From Aquimarina sp. (GTDB lineage: Bacteria; Bacteroidota; Bacteroidia; Flavobacteriales; Flavobacteriaceae), in NCBI GenBank assembly GCA_011524575.1, contig WTKB01000002.1, positions 1-5,159 of the forward strand: DNA of 5,159 bases. Reading direction: 5' to 3'. Under the pieces are notes generated by a model. The model had not been told where the DNA came from, searched no databases, and saw only the letters and a list, made by a program, of their open reading frames with translations. This document shows positions 1 to 5,159 of this stretch, piece by piece. A program made the position numbers and the translations under genes. The number at the start of each line of letters is the position of its first letter. Position 1 is the stretch's first letter.

Positions 1-33
1 TAAACTATTTCCCATCAATACATTCTTACGCAT
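1..33 (-). CDS. Possible 5' end of a gene running off the left edge
   Basis: On the minus strand an ATG lies 5 bp past the rdgB stop and opens a frame that stays open to the window edge. It would encode MRKNVLMGNSL; a second in-frame ATG gives MGNSL. The close spacing fits a gene translated from the same transcript as rdgB. Eleven codons are too few to recognise a family, and such an open stretch can occur by chance, so this is a prompt to inspect the neighbouring sequence rather than a firm gene. Confidence 0.3.
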   Translation of the reverse strand, partial: MRKNVLMGNSL

Positions 34-38
34 ATAAA

Positions 39-617
39 TCACAGCAGCTTCTCTGTAAAGTCCAAAAACAATTGTACTGCCTTACCACGATGACCTATTT
101 TATTTTTTAATGACAATGGCATTTGGGCAAAAGTCTGATCAAAGCCTTTAGGCATAAAAATCGGGTCGTAACCAAAGCCCTCTGTACCAGATTTTTCTTT
201 TGTAATTTCTCCTTTACATATTCCTTCAAAAGTTTTTGTACACTTTCTAGATACAAAAGCAATAACCGTACGGAATTGGGCAGATCTATCGGTTTTGTCT
301 TTCAAATTCACCAATAAACGTTGCATATTTTTTTCGTTAGACTTTTCTGGTCCTGCGTACCTTGCAGAAAAAACTCCTGGTGCTCCAGAAAGTGCTGCTA
401 CTTCTAAACCTGTGTCATCTGCAAAACAAGAATAGCCATAATTGTCTAAAACAAATTGTGCTTTGAGTAGTGCATTCCCCTCAAGAGTTTGAGCAGTTTC
501 AGGAATATCCTCCGTACAACCTATATCTTTTAAACTCAAAAGTTTGATCCCTTTAGGCATTAAGCCTTGGACTTCTATTACTTTATTTACGTTATGTGTG
601 GCAAAAACCAGTTCCAT
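39..617 (-). CDS. rdgB: Non-canonical purine NTP pyrophosphatase (RdgB/HAM1 family)
   Basis: This cytosolic enzyme hydrolyses deaminated purine nucleotides (dITP, ITP, XTP) to the monophosphate and pyrophosphate, keeping hypoxanthine and xanthine out of DNA and RNA. The 192-residue product has the usual family length. Visible family motifs are the N-terminal nucleotide-binding ATHNVNK (6-12), LEGNALLKA (45-53), the catalytic segment ADDTGLEV (66-73, with acidic D67/D68), GAPG and SARYAG (78-89), the substrate-binding GFGYDPIF (147-154), and the C-terminal HRGKA (176-180) that reads the purine base. The ATG is fixed by an in-frame TAA at 627-629 with no start codon between. No Shine-Dalgarno is present, only an A-rich stretch. 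It lies downstream of mutS2 on the same strand but is separated from it by 241 bp containing a large hairpin, so it probably has its own promoter. Nothing appears broken. Confidence 0.96.
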   Translation of the reverse strand: MELVFATHNVNKVIEVQGLMPKGIKLLSLKDIGCTEDIPETAQTLEGNALLKAQFVLDNYGYSCFADDTGLEVAALSGAPGVFSARYAGPEKSNEKNMQRLLVNLKDKTDRSAQFRTVIAFVSRKCTKTFEGICKGEITKEKSGTEGFGYDPIFMPKGFDQTFAQMPLSLKNKIGHRGKAVQLFLDFTEKLL

Positions 618-667
618 TTTTTCTTTTTATAATAATTATAGTATGTTCTAAACTGAAACATACATTA

Positions 668-824
668 AGAGCTTGTTTAAACTCCCTACTTCCTGTAATC
701 CAAAATTTTAAGAACTTGAATCACTTTAAAAGTGACTTACATGTCCTAAATATGCTCATCATTTAAAAGTAACCCAAACCTTAAACTTTTGAATTACAGT
801 TTGTATTTAATTTAAACATGCTCT
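668..824. repeat. 157-bp imperfect inverted repeat (hairpin, possible MITE-like element)
   Basis: Pairing position by position, 668-712 matches the complement of 780-824 at 35 of 45 positions without gaps. The outer 14 bp match at 13 of 14 (AGAGCTTGTTTAAA against TTTAAACATGCTCT), and CTGTAAT / ATTACAG and the next A/T tract pair further in. The centre contains a separate small palindrome, TCACTTTAAAAGTGA (721-735). TAA flanks both sides when the end is taken as GAGC, which could be a 3-bp target duplication. The same end sequence recurs at 3934-3950 and, with one mismatch, at 5104-5121. It fills most of the mutS2-rdgB spacer and could fold in RNA, ending the mutS2 transcript or forming the rdgB leader. 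It contains no ORF. A mobile origin is inference. Confidence 0.75.
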
Positions 825-827
825 AAG

Positions 828-835
828 CAAAAATA
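828..835 (-). promoter_or_regulatory. Candidate -7 element upstream of rdgB
   Basis: The minus strand reads TATTTTTG here, a full match to the Bacteroidota -7 pattern TAnnTTTG, but no clear TTTG/TTG lies about 20 nt upstream. If used, the rdgB transcript would start with the whole 668-824 hairpin in a leader of about 200 nt. A nearer site reading TATGTTTC on the minus strand (655-662) is a one-mismatch alternative. Confidence 0.22.
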
Positions 836-858
836 CACGCAAAAAATAAAACTAAACG

Positions 859-3054
859 CTATTTTTTAACTCTATTTAAAGGCTGTACCACTTCTAGGAG
901 ATCTAGAGCTACTCTTGAGGTGAACTGCCCATAATCGACAACCGCTTTGTCTTTTTCAATTTTTATTACTCTTCCTATAGCTTTACCATCAAACATACGT
1001 ACTCGATCATTTAATTTAGGCGGAACTCTTGGCTTTTCAGCTTCTTTGGAAGCAATGGCTGCTGCTGTAGAAGCCTTTTCCTTTTGTTCTTCTCGGATCA
1101 CTGCTATTTTTTGATGAGCTTCTTTAGAAGCTAATACTTTTTGTTTTTTTTCTGCGGCACGTTGTTTTTTAGATTTTGCTTTCATTTTGGTAGTTTCTAC
1201 CAAAATCAATTTCATAAATTCTTCTGTAATTTCCTTCTTTTTACGGTTCTTAAAGTAAGATTCGGCAAGTTCAGTTACTTTATTTCCAAGAGAAATCGAT
1301 CTTTGGTTATTGTCATAAAGCTTTTGGAAGCCTTCCAACTTTTTATGAATACGATCGTTAGTTGTTTCTAACTTCCCTTTTTCTTGACTAATTTCCTTGG
1401 TTTGATTACTTAAATCTACACGTACTTTCTCGAGCTTGGAGCGTTCTTTTTGTAAATTAGCGATACTTTTATCAAAACGTATTTTACCTCTGGCAACTTT
1501 CTTTTTTGCCTTATTAATCAAATGATAAGGAATACCATTTTTTTGTGCTACTTCAAAAGTAAAAGAACTCCCTGCTTCTCCTAAATGTAACTTAAATTTT
1601 GGCTCTAAACTTTTGGTATCAAAAAGCATATTTGCATTACTAATAGCAGGTAGGTTATTTGCCATAAGTTTTAAATTCGCATAGTGGGTAGTAATAATCC
1701 CAAAGGATTCTCGCTCATAAAATACTTCCAGAAAAGATTCTGCTAAGGCCCCTCCTAGTTCTGGATCAGAACCTGTTCCAAATTCATCAATTAAAAATAG
1801 TGTTTTATCATCACAGGTTTTTAAAAAATACTTCATATTTTTTAATCTGTAAGAATACGTACTCAAATGATTTTCGATAGACTGATTATCCCCAATATCC
1901 GTAAGAATTGAGGTAAAAACACAAAAAGTACTATATGGATGAACAGGTACTAACATACCTGATTGAAACATTACTTGTAACAATCCTACTGTTTTTAACG
2001 TAATACTTTTACCCCCCGCATTAGGGCCAGAAATCACAATAATTCGATGATCTTCTTTTCGTAATTGAATATCTTGAGCAAAAGTTTGTGCTCCTTTTTC
2101 TAAATTACTAAGTAATAGTAAGGGGTGATAAGCCTCTTTTAAAGTTAGTTCTCTTGCTTTAGATAACTTAACTACAACTCCTTTATAAGATTTACCATAT
2201 AATACTTTTGCTGCTATGAGATCTATAGTACTTAAATACTCTTGATATTCGTTAAGTATTGGTGCAAATGGGCGAATACGATCCGTGAGTTGCTTTAAAA
2301 TTTTAATAACTTCTTGCTTTTCCTCATAAAGAAGATCTGTGAGGCTATTATTAAGAATCCTAGTTTCTTCGGGCTCGATATATACAATACTCCCTGATTT
2401 TGAGCTTCCGAGTGCAGCACCCTTTACCTTTTTTCGATACATAGATTTTACAGCGAGAACACGTCTATTATCCACAACGGTTTCTTTAATCTCATCTAAA
2501 AAACCTTGAGATAAATATCCTCTTAACGCCCTACCAAAACTTCCGTTTAACTTGCCTTGTACGTCGTTAATTTGACGACGTATAATTGCTAAATCTGTGG
2601 AAGCATCTGATTTCACCTCACCAAAACGATCAATAACAGTATCGACAAATTCAATAACTGCTGTTGTGAACGTATATTTACTTGATAAATCCTGTAAATT
2701 AGGATAAAATTCTATCTGTTTCTTAAAAAATGAAAGTAACTCGTTTGCAGTACGATTTAATGCAACAAGCTTTTTAAACCCAAGAGTTTCTAAAAATGAA
2801 TTGTTAACTTCTAAAAGTTTCAATTCTTTATCAATGACATCATATCCATGGTTAGGTATGGAAGTCGCCTGTAAATCTGAAGATAAATACTCGAAGGTAT
2901 AACTTAACTCTAGTTCTACAAGATCTGGAGCAGTAAATGGTGTTAACTTCAACGCATTTTGCTTCCCTATTTCCGTAAAACAATACTCAGACAACTGTTG
3001 TTGTATGATGTTAAATTCTAAATCTTTAAGGGTTTTTTTTGATATCTTATACAT
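859..3054 (-). CDS. mutS2: MutS2-family DNA-binding ATPase without a Smr domain
   Basis: This is a MutS-superfamily ATPase of the MutS2 branch. Known members act on recombination intermediates or rescue collided ribosomes rather than in classical mismatch repair. The 731-residue product has an N-terminal helical/core region (about 1-330) with the MutS2-typical DNRRVLAVK and GSIVYIEPEE segments (195-230), then the ABC-type ATPase: Walker A GPNAGGKS (343-350), Walker B with acidic pair LFLIDEFGTGSDP (419-431), and the switch histidine in TTHY (455-458). Charged coiled-coil segments follow (about 515-585 and 605-675). The chain ends with a small beta-rich segment (680-725, KLNDRVRMFDG onward). 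The C-terminal Smr nuclease domain of Bacillus-type MutS2 (about 785 residues) is missing, and no remnant is seen after the TAG stop. The start is fixed by an in-frame TAG directly before the ATG. No frameshift is visible. Confidence 0.94.
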   Translation of the reverse strand: MYKISKKTLKDLEFNIIQQQLSEYCFTEIGKQNALKLTPFTAPDLVELELSYTFEYLSSDLQATSIPNHGYDVIDKELKLLEVNNSFLETLGFKKLVALNRTANELLSFFKKQIEFYPNLQDLSSKYTFTTAVIEFVDTVIDRFGEVKSDASTDLAIIRRQINDVQGKLNGSFGRALRGYLSQGFLDEIKETVVDNRRVLAVKSMYRKKVKGAALGSSKSGSIVYIEPEETRILNNSLTDLLYEEKQEVIKILKQLTDRIRPFAPILNEYQEYLSTIDLIAAKVLYGKSYKGVVVKLSKARELTLKEAYHPLLLLSNLEKGAQTFAQDIQLRKEDHRIIVISGPNAGGKSITLKTVGLLQVMFQSGMLVPVHPYSTFCVFTSILTDIGDNQSIENHLSTYSYRLKNMKYFLKTCDDKTLFLIDEFGTGSDPELGGALAESFLEVFYERESFGIITTHYANLKLMANNLPAISNANMLFDTKSLEPKFKLHLGEAGSSFTFEVAQKNGIPYHLINKAKKKVARGKIRFDKSIANLQKERSKLEKVRVDLSNQTKEISQEKGKLETTNDRIHKKLEGFQKLYDNNQRSISLGNKVTELAESYFKNRKKKEITEEFMKLILVETTKMKAKSKKQRAAEKKQKVLASKEAHQKIAVIREEQKEKASTAAAIASKEAEKPRVPPKLNDRVRMFDGKAIGRVIKIEKDKAVVDYGQFTSRVALDLLEVVQPLNRVKK

Positions 3055-3126
3055 CTAGTATTGAAACTTTTTAATTAAATAAGAGCTTACTAAAAAAGGG
3101 CTCAAATCAAAAACGTAATCGCATCA

Positions 3127-3134
3127 CAAAAATA
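3127..3134 (-). promoter_or_regulatory. Candidate -7 element for mutS2
   Basis: The minus strand reads TATTTTTG, matching TAnnTTTG, about 73 bp upstream of the mutS2 ATG. A TTTG on the minus strand lies at 3163-3166, but the 28-nt spacing is longer than the usual 19-20. It is the only full -7 match found on this strand in the divergent spacer. Confidence 0.33.
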
Positions 3135-3171
3135 CTTTATTTAATCTGATGAATAAAATTCACAAAAGGAG

Positions 3172-3252
3172 ATGAATATGATGTCGTATTTGATTTTTTT
3201 TGAATCATTGATTTTATACCTTTACATTTGCGTTAGGTATTATGGTATATAA
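3172..3252 (+). CDS. Possible 26-residue hydrophobic small protein
   Basis: A short ORF with three in-frame ATGs (3172, 3178, 3181) follows AAAAGGAG at 3164-3171, which is 6 or 9 nt before the second and third ATG. That is a near-ideal Shine-Dalgarno in a window whose other genes have none. The peptide, starting MNMMSYLIFFESLILYLY and ending CVRYYGI, is almost wholly hydrophobic and could form one membrane helix. Its stop lies in the left arm of the 3245-3275 hairpin. Against it: the leader promoter (3199-3230) sits inside the ORF, no clear promoter is visible upstream, and an AT-rich spacer yields hydrophobic codons by chance. No family is recognised. Confidence 0.2.
   Translation: MNMMSYLIFFESLILYLYICVRYYGI
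3199..3230 (+). promoter_or_regulatory. Bacteroidota-type promoter for the outer-membrane protein gene
   Basis: TTTG at 3199-3202 and TACATTTG at 3223-3230 match the -33 and -7 elements of the Bacteroidota primary sigma factor, with a 20-nt spacer in the expected range. Transcription would begin near 3234-3237, giving a leader of about 130 nt before the ATG at 3367. This is the best promoter match in the window. Confidence 0.6.
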
Positions 3253-3321
3253 GAGTTGTTTCAACTAATATATACAATCTCAGCACAATAAATTATTGTT
3301 TTAGTCTACAAGACAATAATT
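3245..3321 (+). promoter_or_regulatory. Structured 5' leader with competing hairpins
   Basis: The first hairpin (3245-3275) pairs 12 of 14 positions around a TTT loop, with AGTTG/CAACT at the top and GTATATA/TATATAC at the base. A second region carries ACAATAA at 3285-3291 and again at 3313-3319, both complementary to TTATTGT at 3293-3299. This gives two mutually exclusive stems: 3285-3299, and 3291-3299 with 3313-3321 (9 bp). The region lies between the predicted start of transcription and the barrel gene. No known riboswitch class is recognised, and AT-rich leaders form weak pairs easily. Confidence 0.4.
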
Positions 3322-3366
3322 AACAAAAACAGCTAAAAATCAATCTTAAAATCAAAATAATTTATT

Positions 3367-3936
3367 ATGAAAACCATCTTTAAAGTAGCACTTCTATCTA
3401 TTTTTTTAAACACTGTACTAACAAGTTACGGACAACGCACCAATAATGCACATGAAATTAAAATAGATGCACTTTCTGCATTAGTTGTTCCTGCTATGGA
3501 AATCAGTTATGAATACGCATTAAATGATTATTCGAGTCTTGGACTTAGTACCTTTTTTAGATTTGACTCTCCTACAGATAAACTTTATGAAAAAGCAGCA
3601 TTTACCCCTTATTACCGCCAATATTTTTTCAATAATATGCAAACCCGTTCTAAAGGTTTGTATATGGAGGCTTTTTTCCAACATACTACTCATGCTAAAA
3701 ACGAACAGGATATCGACGATCTTGAAAATGTAACGAAAATACTAAAAAACACCTACAAAGACCTTGGAATTGGTTTTGGTGGTGGTGCTAAGTTTATTGC
3801 AAATAATGGCTTCAACTTTGATGTAGGAGTAGGTGTAGGACGTAATTTCAGAATATCTAGCGACTCTCCATTATTTAACGAAGGACCCGATTTTTTCTTT
3901 AGATGGGGTATCCAAATTGGGTACAAAATTTTCTAA
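3367..3936 (+). CDS. DUF3575-like outer-membrane beta-barrel protein
   Basis: The 189-residue product begins with a clear Sec signal peptide: charged MKTIFK, a hydrophobic core to about residue 19, then SYG-Q near 20-23. The mature part has the alternating polar/hydrophobic strands of a small outer-membrane barrel. These include EIKIDALSALVVPAMEISYEY (30-50), TPYYRQYFF (80-88), GLYMEAFFQ (97-105), GIGFGGGAKFI (134-144), and FDVGVGVGRNF (151-161). It ends GIQIGYKIF with a terminal aromatic residue, as barrel proteins do. The order and wording resemble Bacteroidota DUF3575 proteins, whose function is unknown. A loop rich in D, E, N and K (about 111-131) is probably extracellular. The ATG is fixed by an in-frame TAA at 3358-3360. 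A long leader with a good promoter precedes it, and its stop codon is part of a dispersed palindromic repeat. Family assignment is from memory of the pattern. Confidence 0.87.
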   Translation: MKTIFKVALLSIFLNTVLTSYGQRTNNAHEIKIDALSALVVPAMEISYEYALNDYSSLGLSTFFRFDSPTDKLYEKAAFTPYYRQYFFNNMQTRSKGLYMEAFFQHTTHAKNEQDIDDLENVTKILKNTYKDLGIGFGGGAKFIANNGFNFDVGVGVGRNFRISSDSPLFNEGPDFFFRWGIQIGYKIF

Positions 3937-3959
3937 GAGCTTGTTTAAACAATCTCTAA
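3934..3959. repeat. Short palindromic repeat overlapping the barrel-gene stop codon
   Basis: The 17 bp at 3934-3950 are identical to 666-682, the left end of the large inverted repeat. Here the sequence closes on itself at once: 3936-3957 is a palindrome pairing 10 of 11 positions, with TTGTTTAAACAA perfect at its centre. TAA precedes GAG and follows CTC. The first TAA is the stop codon of the upstream gene. It may be a solo or internally deleted copy of the 668-824 element, and it could also act as a weak transcription-ending hairpin, though no T-run follows. Confidence 0.65.
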
Positions 3960-3976
3960 ATTAAGTAAATACGTAA

Positions 3977-3984
3977 TAGATTTG
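3977..3984 (+). promoter_or_regulatory. Candidate -7 element for the dehydrogenase gene
   Basis: TAGATTTG fully matches TAnnTTTG and sits 35 bp before the ATG at 4020, leaving a leader of about 30 nt. No TTG lies at the expected distance upstream; the closest, at 3941-3943 in the repeat, is too far. The gene may use this site or be read through from the barrel gene. Confidence 0.4.
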
Positions 3985-4019
3985 CACATTGAAATCAACT
4001 TTATAAAAAATAATTCCTA

Positions 4020-4778
4020 ATGAAAAAAGTACTTATTACTGGGGCGACATCGGGTATTGGTCGAGCTACTGCAATTTCTCTAGCAAAAGAAGGTTACCAC
4101 TTAGCACTTACAGGCAGAAGGTTAAAGAAGTTACAAACACTACATCAAGAAATCTGTGACTTAAACGCTCCTGAGCCTATTCTATTACAAATGGATGTTA
4201 AAGAAGAAGATCAAATTAAAAAAGGTATTGAAACTTTGACAGAACAGTGGGAACAAATAGATATTTTAATCAATAATGCAGGACTATCATTAGGATTAGA
4301 CCCTTTACACAAAGGAAATTTGGAAGACTGGGATACGATGATGAACACCAATGTTCGTGGACTGCTTATAGTGAGTAAAGCAGTAGCTAATACCATGATT
4401 AAAAATGGTTCTGGACAGATTATCAATATCAGTTCTATTGCAGGAACGCAGGTATATCCTAATGGAAATGTTTATTGTGCTTCTAAACACGCTGTTGATG
4501 CCTTAACAAAGGCAATGAGAGTAGATTTTTTACCCTATGGTATTAGAGTTTCATCGGTGAGTCCTGGTGCTGTAAATACCGAATTTTCGTCCGTAAGGTT
4601 CAAAGGAGATATTGAAAGAGCTAATCAAGTTTATGACGGATACCAACCTTTAGTAGCTGAGGATATTGCGGCAAGTATCTTACATATTGTAAAAAGCCCT
4701 CCTCATGTGAATATTAATGATATTTTAATTACTCCTACAGCGCAAGCCAATGCGTATAACTTGCACCAAAAAAAGTAA
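4020..4778 (+). CDS. ydfG: YdfG-like NADP-dependent short-chain dehydrogenase
   Basis: This is a classical short-chain dehydrogenase/reductase of 252 residues, cytosolic, closest in wording to Escherichia coli YdfG, which oxidises serine, allo-threonine and other 3-hydroxy acids with NADP. Visible features are the cofactor loop TGATSGIG (7-14), TGRR (31-34, the arginines favouring NADP), MDV (58-60), NNAG (85-88), the structural/catalytic N111 in NTN, S139 in NISSIAG, and the YCASK active-site pair Y152/K156. SPG (181-183) and TEFSSVRFKGD (187-197) closely match the YdfG substrate loop, as does HVNIN (229-233). The real substrate may differ. The start is fixed by an in-frame TAA at 4011-4013. 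It is 83 bp downstream of the barrel gene on the same strand and ends inside a long hairpin. No key residue is missing. Confidence 0.94.
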   Translation: MKKVLITGATSGIGRATAISLAKEGYHLALTGRRLKKLQTLHQEICDLNAPEPILLQMDVKEEDQIKKGIETLTEQWEQIDILINNAGLSLGLDPLHKGNLEDWDTMMNTNVRGLLIVSKAVANTMIKNGSGQIINISSIAGTQVYPNGNVYCASKHAVDALTKAMRVDFLPYGIRVSSVSPGAVNTEFSSVRFKGDIERANQVYDGYQPLVAEDIAASILHIVKSPPHVNINDILITPTAQANAYNLHQKK

Positions 4779-4851
4779 TCTATGTGTCTTGTCCTGAAAT
4801 GAATTTACATTTTTGTGTAAACCTATTTCAGGACAAGGCAAGGAATAGATT
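4777..4851. terminator. Long hairpin after the dehydrogenase gene; possible paired IS ends
   Basis: The core is a perfect 13-bp inverted repeat: CTTGTCCTGAAAT (4788-4800) with ATTTCAGGACAAG (4825-4837). After a 3-nt mismatch it continues as TTTACA/TGTAAA (4804-4809 with 4816-4821) around a T-rich loop. Outside the core, TGT/GGCA-type pairing adds about 3 bp, and AATCTAT (4777-4783) pairs with ATAGATT (4845-4851). GTTTTATT follows, so it can serve as an intrinsic terminator for the dehydrogenase gene, whose stop it overlaps. The halves also look like the TG...CA ends of an insertion sequence placed back to back, each reading TGTCCTGAAAT, 3 nt, TTTACA. Confidence 0.7.
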
Positions 4852-4898
4852 GTTTTATTAGTTGAATATATTTTTTGATCATTTAATATATTTAAAAA

Positions 4899-5120
4899 TT
4901 GGAAGATCTTTATATTTTAAAAAAATTCAGAATATATTCTATATTAGGTTTTTTTTGTACTTATTCTATTTTGAGAGGATGTTTTGAAACCTCTAAATTT
5001 CAAGAGAGAGAACTTATAACAATTGAGAGTAAATTAAGCTCTTGCAAATTAACGAAATATTCTAGTGAAAAATTTTTAGATATAACTTTAGAAGGAAGTA
5101 ATAGCTTAGACCATGTTTAA
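4899..5120 (+). pseudogene. Probable 5' remnant of a small membrane-anchored protein gene
   Basis: A 73-codon frame opens only with TTG and contains no ATG. The translation has a basic start (KKFR, 8-11), a hydrophobic stretch (about 12-25, IYSILGFFCTYSIL), and then a soluble part with ETSKFQERELITIESKLSS and KFLDITLEG. This pattern recalls uncharacterised flavobacterial proteins with one N-terminal membrane helix followed by a small beta-rich domain, which are longer. Here the frame stops inside a copy of the dispersed GTTTAAAC repeat (5104-5121), so the 3' part appears to have been lost or replaced. Lack of a normal start, lack of a ribosome-binding site and an ending in a repeat point to a decayed gene. 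A genuine small gene using TTG cannot be excluded. Confidence 0.4.
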
Positions 5121-5125
5121 ACAAG
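5104..5125. repeat. Third copy of the GTTTAAAC dispersed repeat
   Basis: Positions 5104-5121 (GCTTAGACCATGTTTAAA) match the reverse complement of 811-828 at 17 of 18 positions, so this copy corresponds to the right end of the 157-bp element. The central GTTTAAAC continues into AAG, giving the inverse of the CTTGTTTAAAC end seen at 672-682 and 3940-3950. It supplies the stop codon of the remnant ORF. The last 34 bp of the window after it show nothing recognisable. Confidence 0.6.
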
Positions 5126-5159
5126 ATTCTCAGTAATCATTTGAATCTATTGATAATTA

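Noticed and set aside
123..317. 64-codon plus-strand ORF inside rdgB
   Set aside because: It lies fully antisense to an intact, motif-rich gene and its translation has no recognisable features.
1141..1371. 76-codon plus-strand ORF rich in Phe and Cys opposite mutS2
   Set aside because: It is the antisense reading of the lysine/glutamate-rich coiled coil, which always yields Phe-rich runs.
3080..3103. TAAGAGCTT followed by GGGCTC, resembling a fourth degenerate copy of the dispersed repeat
   Set aside because: Only 9 bp are identical and the GTTTAAAC core is missing; the GAGC/GCTC arms are 4 bp. Chance is a sufficient explanation in AT-rich spacer.
3524..3733. 69-codon plus-strand ORF inside the barrel gene
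   Set aside because: It is an alternative frame within a coherent signal-peptide barrel protein; nothing supports it.
4211..4490. Two minus-strand ORFs opposite the dehydrogenase gene
   Set aside because: They lie antisense to a gene with all catalytic motifs intact and show no domain of their own.
1..5159. Novel defence, toxin or biosynthetic system spanning several genes
   Set aside because: The genes are common housekeeping or surface families in an ordinary order; the unusual content is limited to the spacers.

Overview
The window looks like ordinary chromosomal DNA from a marine-type member of the Flavobacteriaceae (Bacteroidota). It is AT-rich. Its promoter-like sites follow the Bacteroidota -7 pattern TAnnTTTG, most genes lack a Shine-Dalgarno sequence, and it carries a Bacteroidota-style DUF3575-like outer-membrane barrel. 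The genus cannot be fixed from the sequence.

Layout: On the minus strand, a possible gene start runs off the left edge (1-33). It lies just downstream of rdgB (39-617), which encodes the house-cleaning dITP/XTP pyrophosphatase. Upstream of rdgB is a 241-bp spacer filled mostly by a 157-bp imperfect inverted repeat (668-824). Next comes a MutS2-type ATPase gene (859-3054) whose product lacks the C-terminal Smr nuclease domain. A 312-bp divergent spacer (3055-3366) holds outward-facing promoter candidates, a possible 26-residue hydrophobic ORF with an unusually good Shine-Dalgarno, and a strongly folded leader. On the plus strand follow a DUF3575-like secreted outer-membrane protein (3367-3936), a YdfG-like short-chain dehydrogenase (4020-4778), a long multi-part hairpin just after that gene (4777-4851), and a probable gene remnant (4899-5120).

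How the genes relate: RdgB removes deaminated purine nucleotides before they enter DNA, and MutS2 acts on DNA structures or stalled ribosomes. Both are maintenance functions on the same strand, but the large hairpin between them argues against tight co-transcription. The barrel and dehydrogenase genes are co-oriented, 83 bp apart, and not obviously linked in function.

The most unusual content lies between the genes. A small dispersed repeat with the core GAGC(T/A)TGTTTAAA occurs three times: as the ends of the 157-bp hairpin, as a 22-bp palindrome overlapping the stop codon of the barrel gene, and at the 3' end of the remnant ORF. The palindrome after the dehydrogenase gene resembles two insertion-sequence ends placed head to head. 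No CRISPR array, tRNA, rRNA, defence system or complete mobile element was seen.
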